Shown one piece after another: positions 25,690 through 37,597 of a stretch of 64,000 nucleotides of DNA (its first letter is position 1; each line of letters opens with the position of its first letter). This DNA is from Apodemus sylvaticus. Its lineage: Eukaryota > Chordata > Mammalia > Rodentia > Muridae. Under the pieces are notes generated by a model. The model saw nothing but the letters and a program-made list of their open reading frames with translations. It made no database searches and had not been told where the DNA came from. The DNA is taken from positions 21,137,470 through 21,201,469 of the forward strand of contig NC_067495.1 in assembly GCF_947179515.1 (NCBI RefSeq), in the 5' to 3' direction. The position numbers and the translations under genes were made by a program.

Positions 25690-26380
25690 AAACAACAGGA
25701 TATAAAAGGGAAGGAGTGAGGACATAATTCAGCTGATATAACACTTGTACAAACCACTGGGTGAAGTGGAAAATCTTTTTGTTGGATGGTTTAGATCTAG
25801 TCTTTATAAGTTTTATTGCTAACCATATTTTTCCTTCCCTGTAGAAACATAAACATAACCACATCCTATCCCCATCTTTAAACTGTTGCTGGCTTCCATT
25901 CTAAAGTTAACATATCATCATAGTATATTTATTGGCTTAGTTCTCAAATTTTGTTGGATAACCCTTTGTGTCTCAGATCCTGTTGTTACTTTTTCATCAA
26001 AATTTAGAAAATTGAGTGTTAACAAACCATTATTAGGTATGTTGCAGGGGTTTTTATTCTCCCTCTTAGTCTAAAAAGCATTTCCTTTAAGGTATCTTTC
26101 TATAACTTTTTTTAGTGGGGTTGTGTATTATACAAGTAACATGCTTTATTTTATAATATGTACAAAATTGCTACAAGTTATTGTGTACATATGTGAAAAC
26201 ACAATCAACTTTAATTTGTGCTGTTTCTCTTTGTTTGCTATCATTTCCCATAAATGTGTTATTAAACAATCAACCTTTTCAGAACTCAAAAACAGATGCC
26301 TATTGAAACCCTTAGTATGTGCAAATGGTATGGAGTATAAATGCTTGTTTTCGAAATTTTGCCATGACAAATGGTGTGTT
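25690..26380 (-). pseudogene. ERV integrase relic (class II-like), copy 1
   Basis: Integrase joins retroviral DNA to host DNA. On the minus strand, discontinuous frames around 26,230-26,100 show an I-K-x-D block carrying an aspartate at the place of the second catalytic Asp, then a K-H-V-T block and an N-P-T block corresponding to the region before the catalytic glutamate. That end is degraded here. Further on (25,864-25,682) a W/L-C-L-C-F-Y block followed by E-G-K-I-W-L-A-I-K-L-I-K resembles the C-terminal DNA-binding domain. Stop codons and frameshifts break the frame. It is not functional. The copy at 48.1-48.7 kb keeps the N-P-T-G to E-R part better. Confidence 0.7.
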
Positions 26381-26384
26381 GTAA

Positions 26385-26545
26385 TGATAGTTATGCAGTC
26401 CCCTGTAACTTTCAGTTAAGTTGCATATATACTTCCTTCAAAAAGCACATGTCCTCCCATGGGTCTTTCCTCAGCTAAATGCCATGTGAATCTTAGCAAA
26501 ACTCAGTGTGAGCCTCTGCCAGCTGAAATTCCCCAGTTATAGGTC
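26385..26545 (-). mobile_element. ERV LTR fragment adjoining the integrase relic
   Basis: This matches the TATA-box part of the LTR at about 25,030-25,150 ('cctcccatgggtctttcctc' against 'cctctgacgggtctttcctc', then 'aaaacaccat'/'aaatgccat' and 'agtgtgag'). The left half of pol and all of gag are absent, so integrase joins LTR sequence directly. This is an internally deleted provirus or a recombinant. Confidence 0.55.
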
Positions 26546-26549
26546 CTCA

Positions 26550-29500
26550 AGGAAAAGCACCAATGGTAGAGTCTAGAAATGTTTATGAAGATTATGCATG
26601 GTTATTCTTTATTAGCGACGCTGAACCTTGACCTACAGTGCCACCTCCTATTCATAGTCTTCCTTCAGGTCACACAGAACCAGATCTGATTTTCCCTCTT
26701 TAGTATTCACCTACCCAAGCACAACACTGCTGTGTGTTCAACTCCCTATCAAGATTCTCTAGACTCTTTTGCTGGACTACCAGTTCTGACACAGATTGCC
26801 TGGCTTTGGGATTCTCAGAATGTTTATCTGGTTTCTTTTAACCATGTAATCTTGCATCATTTTTTCATCAGATTTCATATTATGTAGAACATGTTACCAC
26901 ATTCTACCAGATGTGATAGGGCCTCACTATGACTGTTTGTTTTATATTAATATGACACAGTGTAGAATCATCTGAGAACATTCTTTCATGAAATGGTTTG
27001 TAAGAAGCATTTCGAGATCTAACTGGAGTAATGATTTTCATGGAAGTGGGAATCATTCTGTGGTGGTGACCAAGACAAAGAAGGTGGTTTTATGTTGTAA
27101 AAGAAGGGAAGACAAGTAATTATTGAGAGCAAATTATTGTGTAAGTTTCCTTAGGTTTGTCTGCTTCTGTCCTTGTCTCTAAGTTTCTTACTGGATTCAA
27201 TACTAGCATTCTTACAATAATGGACAGTGACGATGCTTTTTTTATTTCTATAGTAAGATTTCCCAGAATAAAGCCCTACTGTGCTTCACTATATTTGGAG
27301 ACATACAACTCAACCACCGTCCATTGTCAGTGAGCTTTCCAGAAGTTCCCCATCTCTTACATGCTCAATGTGCCTGGATAGTTCTGGTCACACAGATCAG
27401 GAACTATTTATGTTTCTTCCTCAGAGAAGAAATCCATTATATTCCCACACTCTAAGGCCTAACACTATATGCAGATTTCTCTTAACAACTTTGCCCCAAG
27501 AGCTTCCCTGGAACTCTACTATCCACATATCCACAAAACCTGAGTCAGGGGTCCTATCATGATGATTCATTATCTAATATTCTCATCTGTTTTTTCAAGG
27601 CTCTGGCCTCCCTGGCCATCTGTGCAAAGCCAGTTCTGTTTCTTATTAACAGGGTACATACCAGGCTTGGCAGAAGATGGTCTACAGTTGTTTTCCATGT
27701 TTCTTCATGCCATCCCATGCTTGGCTTCAAGCACTCAGCTCTGTACCCAATCTCATGGTGAGTTTTGAGGCAATAGTAAGCCCACAAATATACCCATTCT
27801 GTTATGATGCCTACTCAATTACTTTTGACATGAATGTCCTTGTTGAGTAAGTGTGCACCTTCCCCTCCAGTCCCTTCTCCTATTCTCAGTCATTCCTCAT
27901 GATAGAGTACCCGCACTGGGATTCCTCGTTTAGTATTCCAAATCCTAGCCAATTGTGTCCTGTCCTTATTTCCAGACAATATTTCTCTCAGCCAAATTTA
28001 CTGTATTAACATGACTGGCACAGATTGTTTGACTTTGAACATTCAAGACTGTTTTTTGGGTCTCTCCTAACCTTGCAATATTGAATCATGTTTTTGTAGC
28101 AGATTCAGTTCCGGGTGGATCATTCTGCCACTTATTTCTGCAAGGTATCATAGAGCCTCACCATGATGTTTTGTATTGGGTATTCCTGACATGTTCTAGA
28201 GTCATCTGAGAAATAGGAACCATAATTGATACCATTATACCTTGAATTGGTCTATAGAAAAGTCTACATTGATTAAGGATCCTTATGGTACAATGGAGCC
28301 CTCTGTGGGTGTTGGCAACATTCTGGAGTTATTTTTGGGTTTTACAAGAAGACAAACAGAAATTATCTATGGAGTGCAAAAGCACTATGTATTATTCCTT
28401 AGTGATATCAGGTTCATTTCTTACCTTTCTAGGTGTCTTCTTTGATTCCTCATCTGTTTTCTTTGAGTGATGGACAAGGAGGATCCTGCCCCAATTCCTG
28501 TGGTGAGTTTAACCAGAATTAAGTCCAACTGTGCTATTTTGAATATGTGGGGACATACATCCAAGCCATTATCCCTTGCTTGTAACCTCTCCAGAAGCTT
28601 CTATTCCAGTTCCTCTGTAACTGTGTCAGCATAGTACTAGTCACACAGACCCTATTCTATTTCAGCTGAATTCCTGAGACTCAAGATACCCATTCTATCC
28701 CCAGACATAAAAGACTAAATCTATATTCTGTTTTTTCTTAATATTTCTCCCTGTGTAACTTCCAAGAATCTCTTCTCCATTCCATGAAGAAAACCTAAGG
28801 CCTAGATCTATCATCCTGCTTCTGCATCTATCCTCATAATTTTGTTATCAAACCCCAGGTTCCTTTACCATCTCTACATTCCAATTCTATTTCTGATCAA
28901 CATGGAGTGTACCAGGTATGAATGATATGATATATACACATTTCCCTTCCAGTGCCTTGCTGAACCTTCCATGCTTGTCTCTAGGTCACTACCTCTGTAA
29001 CCAAGGTCTAGTGAAATTCCCCATTAGTAAGTCCCTAATGTTATTGTCCTCAGGTAAAGGACTAGCTATGTTTATGTATAGATAGCACATTGTGGTCCTT
29101 TGTGGGCAAGTCTGAATATTCCCTGCAATGACAAAATCTCTTATCAGGCCTCCTCCAGGTCACACAGCACCTGCACTTGGCTCCTCTTTTATTCATTGTC
29201 AAATACAAAACTAATTCTGCTGTATGCACACACAGAGATATATTTTACCCTAAACCCATTTCCTGGCCTTCCAGTTCTTAAAAATATTGCCTGTCTTTGA
29301 GGCTTTCAGAATATTTGTTACAAATCTATCAATCCTGTCATCTTGTATCATTTTTTTCATCATATTAAGTGTCAAGTAGACCATGCTGCCACATTCTGTC
29401 TGCTGTTATAATGTATTACTAACACTGTTTCTGTTAACTCAACACAGTGTAGACAGGAAAAGGAATCTCAACTGAGAACATTCTTCCATGAAATGAACTG

Positions 29501-29985
29501 TACAGTGGCTTTTTAGGAGCTCCATTGTGTAATGATATCTGTGATAGTGTGGAGACTTCTGTGGGTGGTTCCTATCTTTCTGTGATAGTGGTTTGGGCTG
29601 TAGAATAAGCAAGTGCAGTTCCCAATGGAGTACAAAGGGCCTATGTAGAATTTCTTAGTTGTATCTCTTTCAATTCTTGATTTTAGAATTATTCTTTCAT
29701 GACCTGTGTTCTCTCAGAGGTGGTAAGTGAATCTACTGCCTTGCTTCCTATGGTAAATTTTTCCAGAAAGACCAACTGTGCTGCTATAAATCATTGGAGG
29801 CATACAGCTCATCTTTGCCACTTGTTGGCAAGCTCTCCAGAATCTCCCCTTTCAGTGCCATTGTCAGTGCCAGCATAGTTCTTATTACAGAGATGTGCAG
29901 TATCTCTGTTGAATTCCTGGAGAACCATAATACTCAATAAGTAGTTTTCACTCAGCATCATTTCCTTAGTAGCTTCTATGTATCA
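26550..29985. repeat. Unit-U tandem array, block III (about 3 monomers)
   Basis: U anchors lie at 26,887, 28,118 and 29,379 (spacings 1,231 and 1,261 bp). The part from 27,660 to about 29,400 is the closest match to 8,500-10,200. Both carry the same diagnostic variants ('gttatgatgcctac', 'gaggcaatagtaag'). The block ends where the AT-rich minisatellite begins. Confidence 0.82.
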
Positions 29986-29989
29986 GTAT

Positions 29990-30390
29990 AAAATGAAGAA
30001 AATAAACTTAACTTCTATTAATATACAATAATTAAAACACACTTAACTTTCTATTAATATGCAACATTTCAAATAAAGTGATTTTAAATTTCTATTAATA
30101 TATAAGTCATACAAAACAACTTGAAATTTCAATCAATAGTGAAAAATTAAAATAACACAATTTCTATTAAATTATAATTCAGAAAATACATTTTAATTCT
30201 ATCAGTATACAATAACTAAACAAAACTTTAAAATTTTTATTAATTTATTTAATTCAAATAAATGACAAGTTTCTATTAGTAAACAATAATCCAAACCAAA
30301 TTATTTCAAATTTCTATCAGTATACAATACTTAAGCCAAATATAAAATATTTATTAAAATATATTTGATTCAAATAAAATGACATTGTAT
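29990..30390. repeat. AT-rich minisatellite, medium block (about 10 units)
   Basis: Diverged ~35-42-bp units of the same family as 45,985-47,655, with cores such as 'tttctattaatatacaata'. Unlike the other three blocks it has no LTR or integrase beside it. It follows U sequence directly and is ended by an old L1 fragment. Confidence 0.85.
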
Positions 30391-30391
30391 A

Positions 30392-30537
30392 ACTTTGTTT
30401 TTGTCATGAGATGTCAGGATTTTGGCATTATGGCATTTGAAAGTTTTGCTGTATATAGTGGCCTGGGGTGGCATTTTTCCTCTCTTAGGGTCTGTATGAC
30501 ATCAGCCCAGGATTTTCTATCTTTTTTTCCTGCATAA
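30392..30537 (-). mobile_element. Old L1 fragment (ORF1 C-terminal region)
   Basis: 'gaaagttttgctgtatatag' and 'gggtctgtatgacatcagcc' match, with many changes, the ORF1 region seen at 63.68-63.76 kb. It is interrupted at 30,538 by the 3' end of a younger L1. Confidence 0.75.
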
Positions 30538-31770
30538 GTTTTTTTTTTAATTCGATAAATTCTTTATTTACATTTCAAATGATTTCCCCTTTTCTGGATC
30601 CCCACTCCCCCAAAGTCCCATAAGCCTTCTTCCCACCCAGTTCCCCAATCAACCCCTTCCTGCTTCCCTGTCCTGGTATTCCCCTACACTGTTGCACTTT
30701 CCAAGACTATGGGCATTCCCCTCCTTATTCTTGGGCATCATTTGACATGTGAATTGTTTCTAGGGTACTCCAAGCTTCTGGGCGATTATCTATTCAGTGA
30801 GTGTATACCATGAGTGTTCTTCTTGTTCACCTCACTCAAGATGACATTCTCCAGTTCCACCCACTTGCCTAAAAATTTCATGAATTCATTATTTTAATAG
30901 CTGAGTAGTATTCCATACTGAAAATATTCCACATTTTCCATATCCATTCCTCCTTTGATGGATATCTGGGTTTTTTCCACCCTGTGGCTATTATAAATAG
31001 GCCTGCTATGGACATAGTGGAGCATGTGTCCTTAATACATGCTGGGGAATCCTCTGGGTATATATCCAGGAGTGGTATAGCATGGTCCTCTAGTTGTATC
31101 ATGCTCATTTTTCTGAGGAACCTCTAGACTGATTTCCAGAGTAGCTGAACCAGCTTGCAACCCCACCAGTAGTGGAGGAATGCTCCTCTTTCTCCTGAAT
31201 TTTTTATTTTAGCCATGCTGACTGGTATGAGGTGAAATCTCTGCGTTGTTTTGATTTACATTTCCCTGGTGACTAAGGATGTTGAACATTTATTTAGGTG
31301 CTTCTCATCCATTCAATATTCCTCAGGTGAAAATTCTTTGTTTAGCTCTGTACCCCATTTTTATATAGCGTTATTTCTCTGTAGAGTCTACCATCTTGAG
31401 TTCTTTGCATATCTTGGATATTAGCCCTCTGGCAGATGTAGGGTTGGTAAAGATCTTTTTCACAATTTGTTGTTTTCTGTTTTGTGCTATTGACAGTGTC
31501 CTTTGCCTTACAAATGCTCTGCAATTTTATGAGGTCCCATTTGTCAAATCTTAGAGAATCTTAGAGCACAAGCTAGTGGGATTCTGTTCAGGAACTTTTC
31601 CCCTGTGCCTATGTGCTCAAGGGTCTTCCCCAGTTTCTTTTCTATTAGTTTTTATGTATCTGGTTTTATGTGGTGGTCCTTGATCTACTTGAACTTGAGT
31701 GTTATACAAAGAGATAAGAATAAATCAATTCGCATTCTTCTACATGCTAGCCATCAGTTGAAACAGCAGC
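30538..31770 (-). mobile_element. 5'-truncated L1 fragment 'L1-C' (3'UTR and ORF2 C-terminus)
   Basis: Minus-strand L1. Its poly-A tail and 3'UTR start at 30,538, ORF2 C-terminal coding follows (31,108-30,878 reads WKKPRYPSKEEWIWKMWNI and EYYSAI), and the sequence extends to 'aattcgcattcttctacatg' at about 31,745. Stops and frameshifts break the frame. It is 5'-truncated, the usual fate of target-primed L1 insertions. Confidence 0.88.
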
Positions 31771-32115
31771 TTTTTTTTGGAAAATGCTTTATTTCCCTTT
31801 GTTGGGGCATCTCTATTAAGTCTTCACGTGAACAAGGGCCACTCCTCCCACTGATGCCTGATAAGGCATTCCTCTGCCACATGTTTGGCTGGAACCATGT
31901 GTACCACTTGCTTGATGGTTTAGTCCCTGTGAGTCCTGGGTCATCTGGGTCGTCGACATCGTTGTTTTTCCCATGGGGCTCTAAACCCTTTCACCTCCTC
32001 CTGACAACTCTCCAACTCCTGCATTGGGGACACCAGGCCCATTATAATGGTTGGCTGCTAGCATAGGCCTCTGCATGTGTAAGGCTCTGGTAGGGCCCCC
32101 TGCAGATAAAACCAG
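31771..32115 (-). mobile_element. Probable older L1 3'UTR segment
   Basis: The complement strand reads like the 3'UTR of old rodent L1 (Lx-type) elements: a stretch complementary to 'cccatggggctctaaaccc' and to 'cacatgtttggctggaacc'. It contains CpGs ('gtcgtcgacatcg'). The assignment is from memory of the family and is moderate. The open frame on the plus strand across 31,605-32,066 is an antisense artefact. Confidence 0.5.
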
Positions 32116-32735
32116 ATGACATGATAGTCTACCTAAGTGGGGTAATCAGTATCCCTGACCTAAAGCAATACTACAGAGCAATAGTGTTAAAAACTGCATG
32201 GTATTGGTACAGTGACAGGCAGGCAGATCAATGGAACAAGATTGAAGATCCAGAAATGAACCCACACACCTATGGCCACTTGATCCTCGACAAGGGGGTT
32301 GAAAACATCCAATGGAAAAAAGATAGCCTTTTCAATGAATTCATGAAATTCTTAGGCAAATGGATGGAGCTGCAGAACATCATACTAAGTGAGGTAACTC
32401 AGACTCAAAAGATGAATCATGGTATGCACTCACTAATAAGTGGATATTAACCTAGAAACCTGGAATACCCAAAACATAATCCACACATCAAATGAGGTAC
32501 ACGAAGAATGGAGGAGTGGCCCCTTGTTCTGGAAAGACTCAGTGAAGCAGTCTAGAGCAAAATCAGAACAGTGAAGTGGGAAGGGTTGGGTGGGAAAACA
32601 GGGGGAGAGAAGGGGACTGATGGGACTTTCAGGGAGTGGGGATCCAGAAAAGGGGAAATCATTTGAAATGTAAATAAATATATCAATAAATTAAAAAAAA
32701 GAATATAGAAAATAAAAACACTAAAAAAAAAAAAA
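32116..32735 (+). mobile_element. Plus-strand L1 'L1-D' with two internal deletions
   Basis: ORF2 pieces run on the plus strand: DDMIVYLSG (RT active-site region), then directly ISIPDLKQYYRAIVLKTAWYW and DPEMNPHTYGHLILDKG, then SLFN joined to EFMKFLGKWMEL and the normal ORF2 end. About 0.4 kb and about 1.1 kb of ORF2 are missing at the two joins (about 32,142 and 32,337), yet the frame stays open for 109 codons (32,121-32,450). The 3'UTR and A-rich tail follow to about 32,735. The joins lack GT..AG intron ends, so splicing is not supported. Confidence 0.85.
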
Positions 32736-32744
32736 CATGACATG

Positions 32745-34370
32745 CTATTTTGGTATGTACTTCTTGTTGTCCATAATAGTGTCAGGGTTTTGTAACTGTT
32801 TATAGGATGAATCCCCAAGAAGAGCAGTCTCTGGGTGAGTTTTACTTCAGTATCTGCTCCACACTTTGTCTCCATTTTGCTCCTGTGAGAATTTTGTTCC
32901 CTTCCTCAGAAGAACCAATGCACTCCCAATTCAGGCCTCCTTCTTCTTGAGTTTCCTGTAGTCTGTGAATTTTAACTTGTTTATTTTGAGCTTTTGGGTT
33001 AACATCTACATATCAGTGAGTGCATACCATTTGCATTCTTTTATGATTGGGTTACCTCATTCCAGATGACACTTTCTAGTTATATCCATTTGCCTAAGAA
33101 TTTCATGAATTCATTGTACTCCATTGTGTTTATGTACTACAGTTTCTGTATCAATTCCTCTGTTGCAGACCTCTGGGTTATTTCCAGCTTCTGGCTATTA
33201 TAAAAAAGGCTACTAAGGAAATAGCTCCTTATTACATGTAGGAGAATCTTCTGGTTATATGCCCAGGAGTATTAGCTGTGTTCTCAGGTACTATTATGTC
33301 TAATTTTCTGAGTAATTGCAAAACTGATTTCCAGCGTGGTTTTACCAGATTGCAATCTCACCAGCAATAGAGAAGTGTTCCAATTGTATGATCAGTTTTG
33401 GAAAAGGTACTATGAAGTGCTGAGTAGAAGGCATATTCATTTGATTTTACAATGATATCTATTGATATTTGTTAAAACAATTTGGTCCAAAACTTTTGCA
33501 AGTTACACCGTGTCTCTGTTTAATTTTTGTTTCACTTATATGTCCATTGATGAGAGTGTGGTGTTGAGGTCCCTCACAATTATTTTGTGAAGTACAATGT
33601 GTGATTTGAACTTCAATAATGTTTCTTGTATGAATGTGGATGCCCTTGCATTTGGAGCATAGATGTTTAGAATTGAGAGTTCTTCATGGAAGATTTTTCC
33701 GTTCTGAGTATTAATTGTGCCTCTTTGCCTTTATTGACAATTTAATGGTTGAAAGTCAATTTTATTCGATATTAGAATGGCTACTCCAGCTTGTTTCCTC
33801 TGACCATTTGCTTGGACATTTGTTTTTAAGCCTTTTACTCTGAGTTAGTGTTGGTCTTTGACACTGAAGACTATTTGCTGTATGCAGCAAAATACTGAGT
33901 TCTGTTAACTTATCCAGGCTGTTATTCTACGTCTTTTTACTGGGTAATTCTGTCCAATGAAGTTAAGATATATTAAGGAATAGTGATTGTTGCTTCCTGT
34001 TATTTTTGATGTTGCTCTTATGCTGGTGTAATTATCTTCACTTAGGTTTGTTGAAACAAGATTGCTTTCCTGCTTTTTCTATGGTGTATTTTTTCTCCTT
34101 GTGTTGGAATTTTCTATCTATTATCCTTTGCAGCCCACAATTACTGGAAAGATATTTTTTAAATTTGGTTTTGTCATGGAATATCTTGGTTTCTCTATCT
34201 ACAGTAATTGCTCGGTATAATTGTCTGGGCAGGCATGTGTTTTCTCTTTGGGTATGTATGAGATCTGCCCAGGATCATCTAGCTTTCATGGTTTCAGGTG
34301 AGAAGTCTTGTGTAATTCTGATAGATCTGATTTTATATGTCACTCAGTCACAAAACAGTCATCAGCATAT
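32745..34370 (-). mobile_element. Old L1 'L1-E' (minus), internally deleted
   Basis: The 3'UTR and ORF2 3' end run from 32,745 to about 33,385 ('ctccacactttgtctccatt', 'tgcctaagaatttcatgaat'). A jump then leads to the ORF2 endonuclease region (33,388 onward: 'gtatgatcagttttgg') and on through the ORF2 start to the ORF1 C-terminal region at 34,370. It is highly diverged, older than the right-hand L1s, and has no usable frame. Confidence 0.8.
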
Positions 34371-36895
34371 ATAATATTTTTTTGAAATAATTCCATGTTC
34401 CCTATCAGATCACCAGGAACTAAGGCTGGTCTTCAATAACAACAAAAATAACAGGGGTCCCACAAACATATGGAAACTGAGCAACATTCTATTCAATGAT
34501 AACTTGGTCAAGGAAGAAATAAAGAAAGAAATTAAAGACGATTTGTAATTTAATGAATATGAAGGCACAGCGTACCCAAACTTATGGGACATAATGAAAG
34601 CAGTGTTAAGAGGAAAACTTCTAGCTCTGAATGCCTCCAAAAAGATACTGGAGAGAGCATACACTAGCAACTTAACAGCACACCTGAAATCTCTAGAAGA
34701 AAGGGAAGCAAGTATACCCAAGAGGAGCAGATTGCAAGAAATAAACTCAGGGCTAAAATCAACCACGGAGACACAGTAAGAACTGTAGAAATAATCAACC
34801 AAAGTAGGAACCGGTTGTTTGCAAAAACCAAAAAGAAAGATAAACCCTTAGACATACTAACCAGAGAAAACAGAGACAGTACTAAAATCAGCAAAATAAG
34901 AATTGAAAAGGGAGACATAATAACAGATACTGAGGAGATAAAAAAAAAACAAAAACAAAAACAAAAACAGAACCTCAGATACTACTACAAAAACTTATAC
35001 TTAACAAAAGTGGAAAATTGAGGAAATTTTCTAGACAGACACCATGTTCTAACATTAAATCATGATTAGATAAATGATCCGATAACCCCTAAAGAAATAG
35101 AGGCAATCATTAAGACTCTCGCAAACAAACAAACAAATAAAAAAGCCCAGGAACAAATGGCTTCAATGCTGAGTTCTATCAAACCTTCAAAGAAGAATTA
35201 ATACCAATACCCTTCAAAGTATTACACAAAAGAGTAGCAGATTGTACATAGCTGAATTTGTTTTTATGAAGCTGCAATTACTCTGATACCTAAACTACAC
35301 AAACATCCAACAGAGAAAGAATTTTAGACCATTTTCCCTTATGAAGTCCAATGTAAAAATACTCAATAAAATTCTTTAATACTGAATCCAAAAATATATC
35401 AATGCAATCATCCACCATGTTCAAGTAGGATTCATCCCAGGGATGCATTGATAGTTCAATATATGAAAATCCATAAATGTAATACACTATATAAACAAAC
35501 TCAAAGAAAAAACTCATTTTATTAGATTTTAAGAATGCATTTGACAAAATCCACCATCTCTCGATGATAAAAGTCTTGGAAAGATCAGGAATTCAAGGCC
35601 CATACCTAAACATAGTAAAAGCGATACACAGAAACTAGTAACCAGCATCAAACTAAATGGAAAGAAACTTGAATCAATCCCACTGAGATCAGAGACTAGA
35701 AAAGGCATTGAATTCAGTCCTTCCCTAGTCAATCTAGTAGTTGAAGACCTATCCAGAGCAATTAGACAACAGAGGAGGTCAAAGGGTTTCAAATTGGAAA
35801 GGAAGAAATCAAAGTGTCACAATTTGCAGATGATAGGAAAGTATACTTAAGTGGCCCCCAAAATTCCACCAGAGTACTTCTAAACCTGATAAACAACTTC
35901 AGAAAAGTGGCCAGATATAAAATTAACTCTATCAAATCAGTAGCTTTCCTATACTCAATGGATAATGAGGCTGAGAAAGAAATTAGGGAAATGACATCTT
36001 TCACAGTAGCCATAAATAGTATAAAATACATTGGTGTGATTCTCATCAAGCAAGTGAAAATCTGTATGACCAGAACTAAGTCACTGAAGAAGAAATTGAA
36101 GAAGACTTCCCAAGATAGAAAGATCTCCCATGCTCATGGATTGGCAGGGTTAATATAGTAAAGACTAATATCCAAATTTATCTGGAATAACATAAGCCCA
36201 AGAATAGCAAAACCTTCTCAATAAAAAAAGAACTTCTGTTGGAATCACCATCATTGACCTCAACCTACACTACTGAGCTATAGTGATAAAAACTGCATGG
36301 AATTGGTACAGATACAAGCAGGCTGGTCATTGGAGTCGAACTGAAGACACAGAAATTAACCCTTGTACCTCTGGTCACTTGATGTTTGACAAAGGATCTA
36401 AAAGCATCCAGTGGAAAAAAGACAGCATTTTCAACAAATGATGCTGGTTCAACTGGCATGACCATGTGGAAGGATGCAAATTCATTCATTCTTTTCTCTC
36501 TGTACAAATTACTAGTCCAAGTGAGTCAGGATATCCACATAAAACTAGATACACTAAATCTAATAGAACAGAAATTGGGGAAGAACCTGGAGCACATAGG
36601 CACAGGGGGAAATTTCATGAATAGAACACCAATAGCTTATCCTCTCAGATCACAAATTGACAAAAGGGATCTCATAAAACTTCAAAGCTTCAGTAAGGCA
36701 AAGGACACTGTCAATAGGACAAAATGGCAAACAGATTGGGAAAAGATCTTTACCAATCCTGCATCTGATAGAGGGCTAAAATCAAATACATACAATGAAC
36801 TCAAAAAATTAGACTTTAAAGAACCAAGTAAACTTTTTAAAATAGGGTACAGAGATAGACAAAGACTTCTCAACTGAGGAATACTGAATGGCTGA
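34371..36895 (+). pseudogene. Plus-strand L1 ORF2 relic 'L1-F' (late endonuclease to near C-terminus)
   Basis: Diverged L1 ORF2 on the plus strand, opposite to its neighbours. It begins at the end of the endonuclease ('ccctatcagatcaccagg', 34,405). Linker text LWDIMKAVLRGKLLALNASKK follows at 34,580-34,640. The RT palm at about 35,820 reads QFADDRKVYLSG (the Asp-Asp pair is kept), then RTPIAYPLRSQIDKRDLIKL (about 36,640) and SDRGLKSNTYNELKKLDF (36,770). Many frameshifts and deletions are present (for example near 36,160). The ends at 34,370 and 36,895 abut minus-strand L1, so it may be a separate insertion or a 5'-inverted piece. Confidence 0.85.
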
Positions 36896-37435
36896 GAAAC
36901 AGCTAGAGTTATGGTAATGTGTCTCATCTCTTTATGGTATGTTAAAAGATTAATTTCTTCCTTTTTTTAGTTTGTAGTTTCCCTCCTTTTGTTGGTATTT
37001 TACATTCATTATCTTTGGAAGGGCTGGATATGTGGAAAAATATTGTATAAATTTATTTTTGTCATGGAATCCCTTGGTTTTTCTATCTATGGTAATTGAG
37101 AATTTTGCTGGGTATGGTAGCCTGAGGTGTCATTTGCATTCCTTAGGGTCTGTAAAAAATCTGCCCAGGAACTTATGGCTTTCTTAGTCTCTGGATAGAA
37201 ATCTGGTGCAATTGTTTCTTTGTTTAGTATATTTGGTGTTTTAATTATTATGTGACAGTAATAATTACTTTCTGTTCCAATCTATTTGGAGTTCTGTAGG
37301 CTTCTTATATGTTCATGGGCATCTTATTCTTTAGGTTTGGAAATTTTCTTCTACAAATTTTTGAGACCTTTGCTGGCCATTTTAGCTGGAAATCTTCACT
37401 CTCTTCTATACCTATAATCCTTTAGATTGGTCTTT

Positions 37436-37597
37436 TCAGCTTGGCGGTGGTGGTGCACACCTTTAATCCCAGGACTTGGGAGGCAGAGACAGGTGGATTT
37501 CTGTGAGTTCGAGGCCAGCCTGGTCTACAGAGTGAGTTCCAGGATAACCAGGGCTACACAGAGAAACCCTGTCTTGAAAAACAAACAAACAAACAAA
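37436..37597 (+). mobile_element. B1 SINE inside L1-G ORF1
   Basis: Complete plus-strand B1. It starts at the GGCGGTGGTGG block with A-box-like text, then 'tttaatcccagg', 'gaggccagcctggtctacag' and a tail of AAAC repeats. It is flanked by perfect 11-bp direct repeats 'gattggtcttt' at 37,425-37,435 and 37,598-37,608, a clean target-site duplication. Confidence 0.97.

Noticed and set aside
31605..32066. 153-codon plus-strand frame
   Set aside because: It reads antisense through an L1 ORF2 end and an older L1 3'UTR piece. No domain or conserved start.
32121..32450. Spliced L1 transcript retro-copied as L1-D
   Set aside because: The two joins lack donor/acceptor dinucleotides at their borders in the full-length L1s of this window. 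Deletion at short overlaps fits better.
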